Under the pieces are notes generated by a model. The model searched no databases. It worked only from the letters and a program-made list of their open reading frames with translations, and was not told where the DNA came from. Position numbers and translations under genes: made by a program. 64,000 nucleotides of DNA from Alphaproteobacteria bacterium (GTDB taxonomy: Bacteria; Pseudomonadota; Alphaproteobacteria; Rhizobiales; JAJFHC01): NCBI GenBank assembly GCA_021775805.1, contig JAJFHD010000138.1:1-64000 (forward strand), given 5' to 3'. Shown piece after piece: positions 37,585 through 47,015 of this stretch (its first letter is position 1; every line of letters begins with the position of its first letter).

Positions 37585-39204
37585 TTGCTGAAGAAGAGCA
37601 CGACGGCAACACAAGGAAAATGGCGACGCATGTCACAGTGCATCGCCATTGGTCTTGCTGTGTCGCTGAGCGGTATCGCCGCCGTGCCCGGTTATCTCGC
37701 AAACGTCAAGGCCGCAGGCCAGACGCGTACCATTTCGATGTACTTCACGCACACCAAGGAAAAGATCCGGGTCACATACAAGCGCAACGGACAGTATGTC
37801 CCCTCTGCGATGCGCAAGATAAACGAGTTCCTGCGCGACTGGCGCTCCAAGACCCCGATTCTCATCGATCCGCAACTGGTGGACCTGCTGTGGGAATTGC
37901 ACACCGAACTGGGCGCCAAGAAGCCGATTCACATCATTTCCGGTTTCAGGTCGCCAAAGACCAACAAGATGCTGAAGCGCATCGGACGCAATGTCGCCAG
38001 CCGCAGCCTGCATCTGCGCGGCAAGGCAGCAGATGTGTATTTCCCCGATGTACCGCTCAAGAAACTACGCGAGTCCGCCCTTTTGCGTGAACGCGGCGGG
38101 GTCGGTTATTACCCCCGGTCCGGTAAATACGGTTTTGTGCATATCGACACCGGCAGCGTACGTCACTGGCCGCGCATGAAGAAGGACCAACTCGCCAGGC
38201 TGTTCCGTAACAAGAAGACGCGGCAGCGCCCGGCCCAGCAGGCACCCATTCTTCTCGCCAAGCGCACTAAGCAGGTTCAGGTGGCGAACGCGATACCGAT
38301 TCCCCGCTCAAACCCTGTACGTCTTGCGGCACTTCAGAGGACCCCGGCGAATTCTGGCACCCTGGTCGCCCAGTTGAACAAGCCGCGCCCTGTAGGGGCC
38401 AACCTTGCCAACGCGCCTGCAAACACCGGTGCGTCAACGGCCTTCGTCCGCCTTGATCAACCAGCCAACATTCCAGAAAAGACCAGGTCCGGTTTCGTTC
38501 TCGCCAATTCACAGCCGATTCCGATCCCCGATACTGCACCGTCGGAGCTCGAACAAGGCAGCGGCAACATCGCCCTGGCTTCTCTCGACGGTTCGCTTTC
38601 GGGAGATGAACCGATCAGCACAGTCGAAGGCTTGCGCGCGCCTTCTCCGCCGGTTCTCCCCACCAAAACCGTCAGCAAGTCAGTACCCACGGTACCGGCC
38701 GGCCAAACCGAAATCGGAGCGGATACGGATACCGCCCCGTTACGAAAGGTCGCCAGCCTGTCACCGGCCGCCGGACGTAGCGGGTCCTCTGGCCTGACCG
38801 ACGACATCGACGGTCTGTCGTCCCAGGATCAGGGCTTCAAGATCATGCGGGCCGCCAAATCTGACAGGCGCGATGTTCGCAAACTCACGCGGGTGGCGTC
38901 TCTCGCACCGGTTTCCAGTGAACCTTTCACGATCAACCGGGCTCACAAGTCGGATTTTGGGATAGCGCAACTGATCCAGGAACTGGATCAGATCGACGGT
39001 CAGACTGCCGCCCCGCCCAATGCCCCGCCAATTGAAAATCTCGAGCGAACGCGGACAGCCGGTGGCAATGCGCCAGCCATTACGGGAAGCATAGCAAAAC
39101 CGCGCAAACGCCCGGTTGTCATCCCGGTCGGCACATTGTCCGGCAGCGGCATCCCGCTGCCACGGCGCAAGCCCCGCATCACACCGACAAAACTGAAAAA
39201 CTGA
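37585..39204 (+). CDS. DUF882 (YcbK-like) putative peptidoglycan L,D-carboxypeptidase/endopeptidase with disordered tail
   Basis: 539 residues. A signal-like hydrophobic stretch (CIAIGLAVSLSGIAAVPGYL) precedes the M15/DUF882 domain at about residues 45-200. Zinc-ligand motifs are SRSLHLRGKAADVYF (His and Asp) and KYGFVHIDTG (last His). Residues from about 230 to the end (~310) are low-complexity, rich in Pro, Ala and Ser, with several IPIPRSNP-type repeats. Homologues are often only 150-250 residues. The start is uncertain (TTG at 37585, ATG at 37630). Its place after an L,D-transpeptidase supports a cell-wall role. Confidence 0.85.
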   Translation: MLKKSTTATQGKWRRMSQCIAIGLAVSLSGIAAVPGYLANVKAAGQTRTISMYFTHTKEKIRVTYKRNGQYVPSAMRKINEFLRDWRSKTPILIDPQLVDLLWELHTELGAKKPIHIISGFRSPKTNKMLKRIGRNVASRSLHLRGKAADVYFPDVPLKKLRESALLRERGGVGYYPRSGKYGFVHIDTGSVRHWPRMKKDQLARLFRNKKTRQRPAQQAPILLAKRTKQVQVANAIPIPRSNPVRLAALQRTPANSGTLVAQLNKPRPVGANLANAPANTGASTAFVRLDQPANIPEKTRSGFVLANSQPIPIPDTAPSELEQGSGNIALASLDGSLSGDEPISTVEGLRAPSPPVLPTKTVSKSVPTVPAGQTEIGADTDTAPLRKVASLSPAAGRSGSSGLTDDIDGLSSQDQGFKIMRAAKSDRRDVRKLTRVASLAPVSSEPFTINRAHKSDFGIAQLIQELDQIDGQTAAPPNAPPIENLERTRTAGGNAPAITGSIAKPRKRPVVIPVGTLSGSGIPLPRRKPRITPTKLKN

Positions 39205-39408
39205 ACGGTTGGTTTTTGAGCGTTTCGGTGCTTCAAAAAATCATTCGACCGCCATCCAAAGCGCGTCGCGCTCTATGGGATTCATTCCGGAAACTGATCC
39301 GCAGGTCTCAGCCGCAACCGGTTCGATCAAGCGCGAATTGCTTCAAACCGCGGCATTCTGAGGGCTACGCCGGCGTATCGAGGATGGTGCAAGCCCTCCC
39401 GACATTCT

Positions 39409-39678
39409 TCAGGACTCGGCCGGCGTATCCGTCGGCAGCATGCCGAGCGCTGCCATATAGACATCCATGATCGCTTCTTCCTCTTCCCGCTCGGCCCGGT
39501 CGACCTTGCGCAGACGCACGATCTTGCGCAGAACCTTGACGTCAAACCCGTTGCCCTTGGCTTCGCCGTAGACTTCCTTGATATCGTCTGCGATCGCTGC
39601 CTTTTCTTCTTCGAGGCGCTCGATCCGTTCGACGATCGAACGCAACTGTCCGGCGGCAACGCTTGTGGGCTCGTTCAT
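39409..39678 (-). CDS. gapR: Nucleoid-associated protein GapR (DUF2312)
   Basis: 89 residues. The DUF2312 signature runs from [20 protein letters not shown] through [19 protein letters not shown] and [12 protein letters not shown]. It is a coiled-coil dimer/tetramer former. In Caulobacter GapR binds overtwisted DNA ahead of forks and transcription and stimulates type II topoisomerases. Length is normal. The DUF1244 gene lies 47 bases upstream on the same strand. Confidence 0.93.
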   Translation of the reverse strand: MNEPTSVAAGQLRSIVERIERLEEEKAAIADDIKEVYGEAKGNGFDVKVLRKIVRLRKVDRAEREEEEAIMDVYMAALGMLPTDTPAES

Positions 39679-39725
39679 TCCTGGTCTCTCTTCACTGGTG
39701 CTGATTGGCTTGTTCGGTATCGTCG

Positions 39726-40025
39726 TCAGTCATGGGCCTTGTGTGCGGCGGCGTAGGCGGCTGACTGTTCCGCCGTTGCCTCGGTCTGGTGTTTGTCCTT
39801 CCACTCCGAGTAGGGCATGCCATAGACCATCTCGCGGGCTTGATCCTTGGTCATCTCGATACCCTTTTCCGTCGCCGCGTCCTGAAACCAGTTCGACAGG
39901 CAGTTGCGGCAAAAACCGGAGAGAATCATCAGATCGATGTTTTGAACATCTGCCCGGTCCCGCAAGTGCTTGACCAGTCTGCGGAAAGCCGCCGCCTCCA
40001 GTTCGGTTTGTGTCGATTTGTCCAT
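39726..40025 (-). CDS. DUF1244 family protein
   Basis: 99 residues starting [18 protein letters not shown]. Family features are [28 protein letters not shown], with a CxxC pair, and [16 protein letters not shown]. The start at 40025 has a GGAAAGGG site and avoids overlap with the gene upstream. Small, cytosolic, function unknown; the CxxC could bind a metal (inference). The neighbourhood with gapR, N-formylglutamate amidohydrolase, DUF1036 and pyk recurs in alphaproteobacteria as far as I recall. Confidence 0.88.
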   Translation of the reverse strand: MDKSTQTELEAAAFRRLVKHLRDRADVQNIDLMILSGFCRNCLSNWFQDAATEKGIEMTKDQAREMVYGMPYSEWKDKHQTEATAEQSAAYAAAHKAHD

Positions 40026-40062
40026 ATCGGCGTCCCTTTCCGTCCGCGACATCGTCGTGAAT

Positions 40063-40899
40063 TCAGTCTGAATGTGAACCATAATGCACGATTTCGTGCA
40101 ATCCATCCCGCACGATCAACTGACCTGTAATGCGCGATAGCCGATCACCCCATTCCTTGACGCCGGCATCGTCATCGATCAGATCGTGACGGATCTCAAG
40201 CAAAGCATGGCTGAGCCCGCCCAGCGTCGCATGACGGTACATGCAATCGCCTGCCAGATAGCCTCGGTAAGGTTCGTTGTCGCCGATCACGAGCCCCGGC
40301 TCCTGGCGCAACGCTTCGATCATCGGCACCGCAAACCGGGGATCCTTATCCCACAGAATTCCCGCATGCCAGGGGCGGACGACGTCTTTCCACTGCGGCG
40401 TAAAGCTGTGTATCGACAAAAGTACCGGCGGGCAGCCGTCTTCGATGCACGTGCTGATCATGCCCGCCAGGGCGTTGTGGTATGGCAGGTAGTATTGCGA
40501 GATCCGGCGCTGGATTTCCTGCTCCGTTACATTAGCATTGCCCGGGATGACGGCACCGTCCGAGATCCGCATGACCAGCGTCGGATCGTCCAGCCCGCGG
40601 TTCGGATCGATCAGAAGACGTGAGAACCTTGAGAGTATTGCAGGAGCATCGAGACGTGCCGCCATATGCCGCACTATCTTTTCGACGCCGATATCGTAGG
40701 CAATGTGGCGTTCCATCTGCGCTTGTGGCAGACCGAGGTCGGGTTCGGTGTCGGGAATGCGATTGGACGCATGGTCGCAAATGATGATGAGCTTCGAGCC
40801 CGTGCCGCCGGCGATCGTTTCGTAGGCTTCATGAACCTCCGATGTCGAGGGCGTCTCCTGTGTCACGCTGTCTGCAAGTGTATCCAACATGGTGCGCAA
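40063..40899 (-). CDS. N-formylglutamate amidohydrolase family protein (copy 1)
   Basis: 278 residues. Family motifs are IIICDHASNRIPDTEPDLGL, LSRFSRLLIDPNRGLDDPTL, and the metal/active-site LLSIHSFTPQWKDVVRPWH. Family enzymes release formate from N-formyl-L-glutamate at the end of one histidine-degradation route, but no hut genes are in the window. Its motif spacing differs clearly from the second member at 60872-61771. It is upstream of DUF1244 and gapR on the same strand. Confidence 0.88.
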   Translation of the reverse strand: MRTMLDTLADSVTQETPSTSEVHEAYETIAGGTGSKLIIICDHASNRIPDTEPDLGLPQAQMERHIAYDIGVEKIVRHMAARLDAPAILSRFSRLLIDPNRGLDDPTLVMRISDGAVIPGNANVTEQEIQRRISQYYLPYHNALAGMISTCIEDGCPPVLLSIHSFTPQWKDVVRPWHAGILWDKDPRFAVPMIEALRQEPGLVIGDNEPYRGYLAGDCMYRHATLGGLSHALLEIRHDLIDDDAGVKEWGDRLSRITGQLIVRDGLHEIVHYGSHSD

Positions 40900-41151
40900 T
40901 ATAGTGCGGTCTTTCGGATCGTGCCACAGGGCACATCGTGATTACCGGGATTTGACGTGGAAAAATAGACGGGGCATTCCGCAAATTGACCCGGCTGGTG
41001 AACGCCATCGGCGCAGACAGTGGAATACGACACTGTCGTTCTGTATACAAGTCTGGTGCAAATGACCGTCTGAAAATAAAAGTGGATGGAAGTTCAGTCA
41101 CATGATGCTATTTTTATCCCGGACGTGTGAAACGGAAGGTGCGGCAAAGAG

Positions 41152-41682
41152 ATGATGCGGTGGACCCTGGCGGCGCTGGCAGTGGTACTGATAGCCGGTG
41201 TTGCGAGTCTTTATTTCCTTCTGGATCTGGGCGGGGGAGACAGCCCGACGCTTGGACTGAGCCAGAGCGACAAGGAAGCTGCGCCTCCGGCGGCACCGGC
41301 GACTAACGCCAACGCTAAGACTGAAGGCGGACTTGAGCTTTGCAATGACACCCAAAGCCATATCGGCGTCGCCTTTGGCTACAAGGACAAACAGGGCTGG
41401 GCAAGTGAAGGTTGGTGGAATGTCGATCCGGGCGCCTGTGAAACCGTGCTGACCGGCAAGCTGATTGCCCGGTTCTATTACTTTTATGCGGTCGACTACG
41501 ACAAGGGCGGCTTCTGGGGCGGCAATGCCCCGATGTGTACCCAGGACAAGCTGTTTACGATTCGCGGGCTGCACGACTGCGAAAAGCGCGGGTACCAGTC
41601 CGCAGGTTACTTTGAGGTCGATACCGGAGAGCAGACCCATTGGACGGTCAATCTTTCCGGCAAGAAAACCAGCGAGAAATAG
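41152..41682 (+). CDS. DUF1036 membrane-anchored protein
   Basis: 176 residues. An N-terminal membrane helix (LAALAVVLIAGVASLYFLLDL) is followed by a short linker and the DUF1036 domain from about residue 62: ELCNDTQSHIGVAFGYKDK, EGWWNVDPGAC, and YFYAVDYDKGGFWGG. Four Cys in the domain could form disulfides. It is probably periplasmic and anchored in the inner membrane. The pyruvate kinase start follows within 6 bases. Confidence 0.88.
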   Translation: MMRWTLAALAVVLIAGVASLYFLLDLGGGDSPTLGLSQSDKEAAPPAAPATNANAKTEGGLELCNDTQSHIGVAFGYKDKQGWASEGWWNVDPGACETVLTGKLIARFYYFYAVDYDKGGFWGGNAPMCTQDKLFTIRGLHDCEKRGYQSAGYFEVDTGEQTHWTVNLSGKKTSEK

Positions 41683-41687
41683 CTCAA

Positions 41688-43121
41688 GTGAAAAGAAAAA
41701 GACGCGCCAAGATCGTCGCCACGCTGGGGCCAGCGTCGTCGTCCCTCGCCGTGATTGAAAGCCTGTTTGACGCCGGCGCAGACGTTTTCCGGATCAACAT
41801 GAGCCACACACCGCACGACGAGGCCACAGTTCTCTATGACACCATCCGCGCCGTCGAACAGGACCGTGGACGGCCGATTGCGATCCTCGCCGACCTTCAG
41901 GGTCCCAAGCTCCGGATCGGTGAGTTCGAGAATGGCGGGGTGGATCTGCAGGTCGGCGAAACACTCGTCCTCGATCATGATGATACCTTGGGCGACGCTC
42001 ACCGGGTGATGCTCCCGCACCCGGAAATTTTCTCTGCGGTCGAACCTGGCGACACCCTCCTGCTCGATGACGGCAAGATCAACCTGACGGTTACAGCCTG
42101 TTCAACCACCTCGATTGCCGCGCGGGTCGAACACGGTGGCCAGCTTGCCGATCGCAAGGGCATAAGCCTGCCCGACACCATCGTGCCCTTGTCCGCCATG
42201 ACGCCCAAGGACCGCGAAGATCTCGATCATGTGCTCAATCTCGGCGTCGACTGGATCGGCCTGTCGTTTGTCCAGCGTCCCGACGATGTGTCCGAGGCCC
42301 GCACGCTCACCAGAGGCCGCGCCGCCATCATGGTCAAGATCGAGAAGCCCTCTGCCGTGCAGTGGCTCGACGAGATTATCGAACTCGCCGACGCCATTAT
42401 GGTCGCCCGCGGAGATCTTGGCGTGGAAATGCCGCTTGAAAAGGTTCCCGGCCTCCAGAAACAGATGATTCGTGCCGCCCGCCGTGCCGGCAAGCCGGTG
42501 GTAGTCGCGACCCAGATGCTGGAATCAATGATCCATGCGCCGGTGCCGACCCGCGCCGAGGTTTCCGATGTTGCGACCGCCGTCTTTGAGGGCGCCGACG
42601 CCATCATGTTGTCCGCAGAATCCGCCGTCGGCGAACATCCGGTGGAAGCAGTTTCAACCATGGACAAGATCGCCCAGGAAGTGGAGCAGGACCCGCTCTA
42701 CTCCGCCATAATCTATGCCCAGCGCACCGATCCCGAACCGACCAGTGCCGATGCCATCAGTGCTGCTGCCCGCACGGTTGCCGACACCCTCAATCTGGCG
42801 GCGATCGTATGTTACACGTCATCGGGCACCACCGGGCTGAGAGCGGCCCGCGAGCGTCCGCACAAGCTGGTCATTGCCCTGACACCGAAAGTCGAAACCG
42901 GCCGCAGGCTGGCCTTGGTCTGGGGACTTCATTGTGTCCTGACCGATGATGCCACAAGCCTCGACGACATGGTCGACAGGGCCTGCCGAATCGCCTTTCA
43001 GGAAGGCGTCGCAACTGCCGGTCAGCGCATCATCATATCGGCAGGCGTTCCACTCGGTACACCCGGCGCCACCAACATGTTGAGGATCGCCTTCGTCGGC
43101 GAGCAGGGCGACACACTCTAG
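41688..43121 (+). CDS. pyk: Pyruvate kinase (copy 2)
   Basis: 477 residues starting at GTG: (M)KRKRRAKIVATLGPASSS. The frame is open into the DUF1036 gene but only family-like from here. Motifs: INMSHTPHDEA, DLQGPKLRIGEF, IMVARGDLGVEMPLEKVP and KPVVVATQMLESM. The C-terminal domain is complete (VCYTSSGTTGLRAARERP). By its conserved link to DUF1036 it is probably the standard glycolytic enzyme, while the copy at 15026-16438 is the extra isozyme (inference). Confidence 0.95.
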   Translation: MKRKRRAKIVATLGPASSSLAVIESLFDAGADVFRINMSHTPHDEATVLYDTIRAVEQDRGRPIAILADLQGPKLRIGEFENGGVDLQVGETLVLDHDDTLGDAHRVMLPHPEIFSAVEPGDTLLLDDGKINLTVTACSTTSIAARVEHGGQLADRKGISLPDTIVPLSAMTPKDREDLDHVLNLGVDWIGLSFVQRPDDVSEARTLTRGRAAIMVKIEKPSAVQWLDEIIELADAIMVARGDLGVEMPLEKVPGLQKQMIRAARRAGKPVVVATQMLESMIHAPVPTRAEVSDVATAVFEGADAIMLSAESAVGEHPVEAVSTMDKIAQEVEQDPLYSAIIYAQRTDPEPTSADAISAAARTVADTLNLAAIVCYTSSGTTGLRAARERPHKLVIALTPKVETGRRLALVWGLHCVLTDDATSLDDMVDRACRIAFQEGVATAGQRIIISAGVPLGTPGATNMLRIAFVGEQGDTL

Positions 43122-43403
43122 GGTCTGATGATTGCACGGTCGCCGATGCGATTTAGACGCTATGGTGGGCGCTGGCGACGGCAGAATGGCGAAGGTGTTG
43201 GCCGGTCTTCGACTGGAAACACTGAAGAGACAGGACCGTCATGTACCGTGGTAACGCGGCATTTCCCAAATCGCCAACCTTGGTATTGCCCTTATCACCT
43301 GCAATAGTTTCCCGAACTCAATGGCGACGGTATGTGTGGGATGCCGGTACAGATTTCTCGTGATTCAGAAATGGTATTTAAAACAGATAGTTGAAGACGA
43401 AGA

Positions 43404-44762
43404 GTGAAGAATCAAGGAGGGAAAGCGTGCCGCGGAGGCGCGGCTGGTGGCGTAATGGAGAGAGCCGACATGGTGAGGAAAACGGGGCAATTCCCGGCAA
43501 ACAGGCTGAATGACCAGGATCGGGGTACCGATGAGCAGGAGGACGACCCGCGATATACCGTCGCGGTCGAAGACACTTTTGACGATGTCTTTATCCGCGC
43601 TCCCCATCTGCCTGGTATCCGTGCCGGCGAACCCGCCCCGGAACCCCAGCCGGCAGCTGGCGAAGACAACACTGAAGATACTGCTGCCAGGCATCTGGCA
43701 AGCAAATTTGCGCCGCAAGAACACCAGCGGATCAAGCTTCGCCGGCCTCGGCACGACCGCCCTACACCGGACCGGTTGCGGCTCCCGATTCTGCCGATTG
43801 GCCGGAAGTCCCAGTTTTCTGGGGATCATCCGGTTCGCCAGGATTATCCTCAGGAAAATGGAAGACCGCACAGCGCCAGGCGAAGGCTGTACTGGAGCCT
43901 GTGTGCAGGCACATTGATTGTCGCGGGCACGTTGACCGCCTGCAGTTTCGCCGGGCCATTGAGCGGTCTGTTTCCTGCTCGTGTCAGTGGCTTTGTCGGT
44001 GACCAGACTGAACCGACACCGGTGGCACCTGCACTCCAGGCCCCTCTGGCCGCCGGTAACTTGGCTACGGATGAACGGAATGAGCAAGTGGCCCTGGTGG
44101 ACAGCCAAAAGATCGACCCCGGACCGTCTACGTCCGGCCAGGCGGCGGTAGACGAAGTCGCACCCGAAGCCCTCACTGAAACCACCGTCGAAGCGACCCG
44201 GCCAGAGCCTGCAACCGTGCAGCAAGAGAAATCCACCCTTCTTCTGCCGGAACCAGCGCGCCAGCCATCGGCGCAAGCCAGCCTACCGGCAACACCGGCC
44301 AAGCCCGCGGCCAAAATCGACAAACCGGTTGCCAGCGTCGCACCTGTTGACACAGCGCCCTTGTCAACCGCGAAGATAACGGCCCTGTTGGCCCGCGGCG
44401 AGAAACTGTTGTTAAGCGGCGACGTCGTGTCTGCCCGGCTGCTTTACCTGCGTGTCGCGGAAGCCGGCGACCGGCGTGGCGCCAAGGGTGTTGCAATGAC
44501 ATACGATCCTGACGTCTACGCGCGATTGCCGGTTGCCGGTCTCACGCCAGACCGCGAGATGGCCGCCATCTGGTACAGGAAAGCCGGAGGCGACACGACT
44601 GTCACCGTTAAACCGAAAAGCGCTGTCGGTGCGCCTGTTTCAATAACGCCCAGCTCACCAGAGCGAAATGCCGCCTGCGCCCGCAAGTACCGGAGCTTCG
44701 ATCCCGCCACGGGCCTCTACACCGCTCATAGCGGCACCAAACGACCGTGCCGGCTGCCGTAA
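43404..44762 (+). CDS. Single-pass membrane protein with Sel1-like region and C-terminal BA14K-like motif
   Basis: 452 residues (start uncertain; ATG codons also at residues 18 and 23). Residues 1-160 are acidic/basic and probably disordered in the cytosol. One membrane helix at about 162-181 (RRLYWSLCAGTLIVAGTLTA) is followed by a proline/alanine-rich periplasmic stretch. At about 330-395 there is a Sel1/TPR-like segment (LLLSGDVVSARLLYLRVAEAG and MAAIWYRKAGG). The end has CARKYRSFDPATGLY and a final PC, which fits the BA14K-like family. I do not recognise this arrangement as a named protein. Confidence 0.72.
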   Translation: MKNQGGKACRGGAAGGVMERADMVRKTGQFPANRLNDQDRGTDEQEDDPRYTVAVEDTFDDVFIRAPHLPGIRAGEPAPEPQPAAGEDNTEDTAARHLASKFAPQEHQRIKLRRPRHDRPTPDRLRLPILPIGRKSQFSGDHPVRQDYPQENGRPHSARRRLYWSLCAGTLIVAGTLTACSFAGPLSGLFPARVSGFVGDQTEPTPVAPALQAPLAAGNLATDERNEQVALVDSQKIDPGPSTSGQAAVDEVAPEALTETTVEATRPEPATVQQEKSTLLLPEPARQPSAQASLPATPAKPAAKIDKPVASVAPVDTAPLSTAKITALLARGEKLLLSGDVVSARLLYLRVAEAGDRRGAKGVAMTYDPDVYARLPVAGLTPDREMAAIWYRKAGGDTTVTVKPKSAVGAPVSITPSSPERNAACARKYRSFDPATGLYTAHSGTKRPCRLP

Positions 44763-44970
44763 GTGGGCATAACACCTAAAACGTGTCGCAATTTATGGGA
44801 TTCATTCCCGGTGCTGACCGGCATTGCACCGCCAAAACTTCGGCTTTACTGCCGTCCCTGATCGTCGTCCTCGTGCTTGACATTTTTTAAGGGCATCGTG
44901 CAGCCGTGAAGTCTGTCGACGAGTATAATCAAACGAAAAACGCATTAGACCGCATTGGTCTGGCGCCAGC

Positions 44971-45975
44971 TCAGAAACTGGCGGTATCGGATTGGTTCTT
45001 CGACCTTGCCCTCCGCAGGCTCTTGCTCATTGCCAAGGCTTCTATTTCCGCGATGACCAGGTCAGGCTCCACATAGTGCGGCATGTGGCCAACACCATCC
45101 AATATGATCACACGGGCACCGGGCACCTGCCGTTCAAGGGCCCTGGAATGAATGTCCGAAGACACGATCGTATCAAGCGAGCCGGAAATCACGGTCAGCG
45201 GTACGGTCATTTCGCCGTAGCGCGTAGACTGTTTCGACACGAAGTCAAACAGGTTTGAAACATCAACAGCGTTGGCCCGGAACGATTGCGGTCGCAGTAT
45301 CAGGTCGACGCCGGCTTCTTTTGCGTAGCCCTCGGGCGGCTCCTGAGGATGGAACACACTCTTCACCGCCCTTTGCAGCTGCAGTTCCGCCAGCGGCAAC
45401 ATCACTGTGGCCGAAAACACGGCGCCTACAAACGGAGCGCTTGTCAGTGAATAGTACCAGGCAATGCCGCCTGGCCAAGGATGGCTCACAGGCGCCAGTG
45501 CAACGATGCCCTTGAGGTTCCCGGGATTGTTCAGTCCATAGGCCAGCACCAGTGCTCCGGCCCAGGAATGACCTACCAGAACATGCGCGCCGACACCTAT
45601 CTTCGCCACAGCCTTGTGCACCAGCTCAGCCTGCTGGCCTGGCGACCCATGGGCATATCCCGTGTGCCGGCCGCTCCAGCCAAAACCCGGCCGATCAAGA
45701 ATAATCACTCTGAACCGGTCCGTCAGATGGTCTGAAAAGGCATGACGCAGGTCCCTGAGATTGCTGCTGGCGCCATGGACGATAACGATAGCCGGCAACG
45801 CCCCGGAGCGGGGACCGCTGTCGATATAATGCAGTTTGATGCCGTCAACCTCGACAAATGCTCCCTGAGCGGGAAACTCCTCGTTTATGGACTGTGTCCT
45901 GATCGACGTGTAAATCGCACTTGCGGCCGCAATAACGACAATCACGCCAATGCCGACCAGAAAGTTATGAAACAT
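44971..45975 (-). CDS. Membrane-anchored alpha/beta-hydrolase
   Basis: 334 residues. An N-terminal helix (FLVGIGVIVVIAAASAIYTS) probably anchors it, with the hydrolase domain outside. The core is VIVHGASSNLRDLRHAF, the nucleophile elbow VLVGHSWAGALVLAYG (Ser), a probable acid in VISGSLDTIVSSD and the His in DGVGHMPHYVEPD. The fold is that of epoxide-hydrolase/lipase-type enzymes. Substrate unknown. It stands alone between two gaps of over 200 bases. Confidence 0.87.
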   Translation of the reverse strand: MFHNFLVGIGVIVVIAAASAIYTSIRTQSINEEFPAQGAFVEVDGIKLHYIDSGPRSGALPAIVIVHGASSNLRDLRHAFSDHLTDRFRVIILDRPGFGWSGRHTGYAHGSPGQQAELVHKAVAKIGVGAHVLVGHSWAGALVLAYGLNNPGNLKGIVALAPVSHPWPGGIAWYYSLTSAPFVGAVFSATVMLPLAELQLQRAVKSVFHPQEPPEGYAKEAGVDLILRPQSFRANAVDVSNLFDFVSKQSTRYGEMTVPLTVISGSLDTIVSSDIHSRALERQVPGARVIILDGVGHMPHYVEPDLVIAEIEALAMSKSLRRARSKNQSDTASF

Positions 45976-46223
45976 GAGCGCGATGGAAATTTGATGTCAT
46001 GACGGCTCCAAGGTGTGCTCTCACTCGTGCCACGGAAATTGAGTCGTCCGGACACCTGACGACGGGTCAAGTCTTCAGCTATCCGAGCGCCTTCTAGACA
46101 AATAACTCTGAGAACCGCCGAGTCAAGACGTCAGACCACTCCCGGGAGTTAACCCTCAAAGGTTGGCAAATCGGTGACCCCACCACAACGGATTCGGGAA
46201 AGCTGAGCAACCGCGCTCTATTG

Positions 46224-46889
46224 TCAGATGCCGCGCCCCTCGACCGTTTCGCTCAGCTCTTTTACAGCTTCAATCGCGTCCTTCAGAAACGGGTGGTGTT
46301 TGAGGGCTTCCCGGAAGGCAGACAGCGCACCGCGATCATTGCCCATTTCGCGCATGATGACCCCCAGCCCGCTCAGGGCCCCGAAATGCCGCGGTTCAAG
46401 TTCGAGCACCCTTTTGATGTTCAAAATCGATTCGTTGAACTGGTCGCTGAGATACAGCATCGTCGCCCGCCGGTTCCATCCTTCAACGTAATCCGGTGCT
46501 ATCTCGACCACTGCATCCAGAATCTCCAGGGCATAGTCGGGTTTCTTCTCATGGGCTGCCTTGTTGACCTGCTGCATCAGAAGGTCGACAGTCGGGCTGC
46601 CTGAACGGGTCCATGCCTTCCACACAGCTTTTTCAAGGATCTCGGCACTGCGTTCATCGTCGGTGCTGGACAGCCGGCTCAGCAGCGACGTCACAAGTTT
46701 CTGGTGCTCCCGCTTAAGGGTCGCGGCATCCGGCTTCTTACGCGTCGGATTCTTCGCGAGTGGCGCACCCTTGGGATCACGATCGTCCGGCAGGACGACA
46801 CCGGGGCGCTCTTCCTCAGCCAACACCGTGCCCGGGGCAAAGCCAAACACAAGGGCTGCCGCGACAAGGGAAAGGATCGTACGAGTCAT
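46224..46889 (-). CDS. Secreted TPR-repeat protein
   Basis: 221 residues from the ATG giving a clear signal peptide (MTRTILSLVAAALVFGFAPG, cleavage near VLAEEE). The mature part has a Lys-rich linker and two to three TPR-like units (AEILEKAVWKAW, YALEILDAVVEIAPDYVEGW, LNIKRVLELEPRHFGALSGL). It looks like the TPR domain proteins of unknown role common in alphaproteobacteria. The frame is open further 5', but only this start gives a signal peptide. Confidence 0.83.
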   Translation of the reverse strand: MTRTILSLVAAALVFGFAPGTVLAEEERPGVVLPDDRDPKGAPLAKNPTRKKPDAATLKREHQKLVTSLLSRLSSTDDERSAEILEKAVWKAWTRSGSPTVDLLMQQVNKAAHEKKPDYALEILDAVVEIAPDYVEGWNRRATMLYLSDQFNESILNIKRVLELEPRHFGALSGLGVIMREMGNDRGALSAFREALKHHPFLKDAIEAVKELSETVEGRGI

Positions 46890-46948
46890 GCACAGATCAT
46901 ATGACGGACCAGGCCTCGTCGTCAAAACCCTAGTGATCAACTAAACGG

Positions 46949-46978
46949 GAAAAGCCGTCCCGGCAGACCGGCACGGCT
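46949..46978 (-). terminator. Rho-independent terminator of rpmJ
   Basis: On the minus strand, AGCCGTGCCGG and CCGGGACGGCT form an 11-position stem (one mismatch) with a four-base loop, followed by four T. It is 38 bases after the rpmJ stop. Confidence 0.75.
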
Positions 46979-47015
46979 CCATTCAACGAACCGGAATCCC
47001 GGTCCGCACCTGGCA

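Noticed and set aside
43365-44276. 303-codon minus-strand frame
   Set aside because: Competes with the plus-strand membrane protein, which has a TM segment and a family-like C-terminus; the minus frame is Arg/Gly/Cys-rich without domains.
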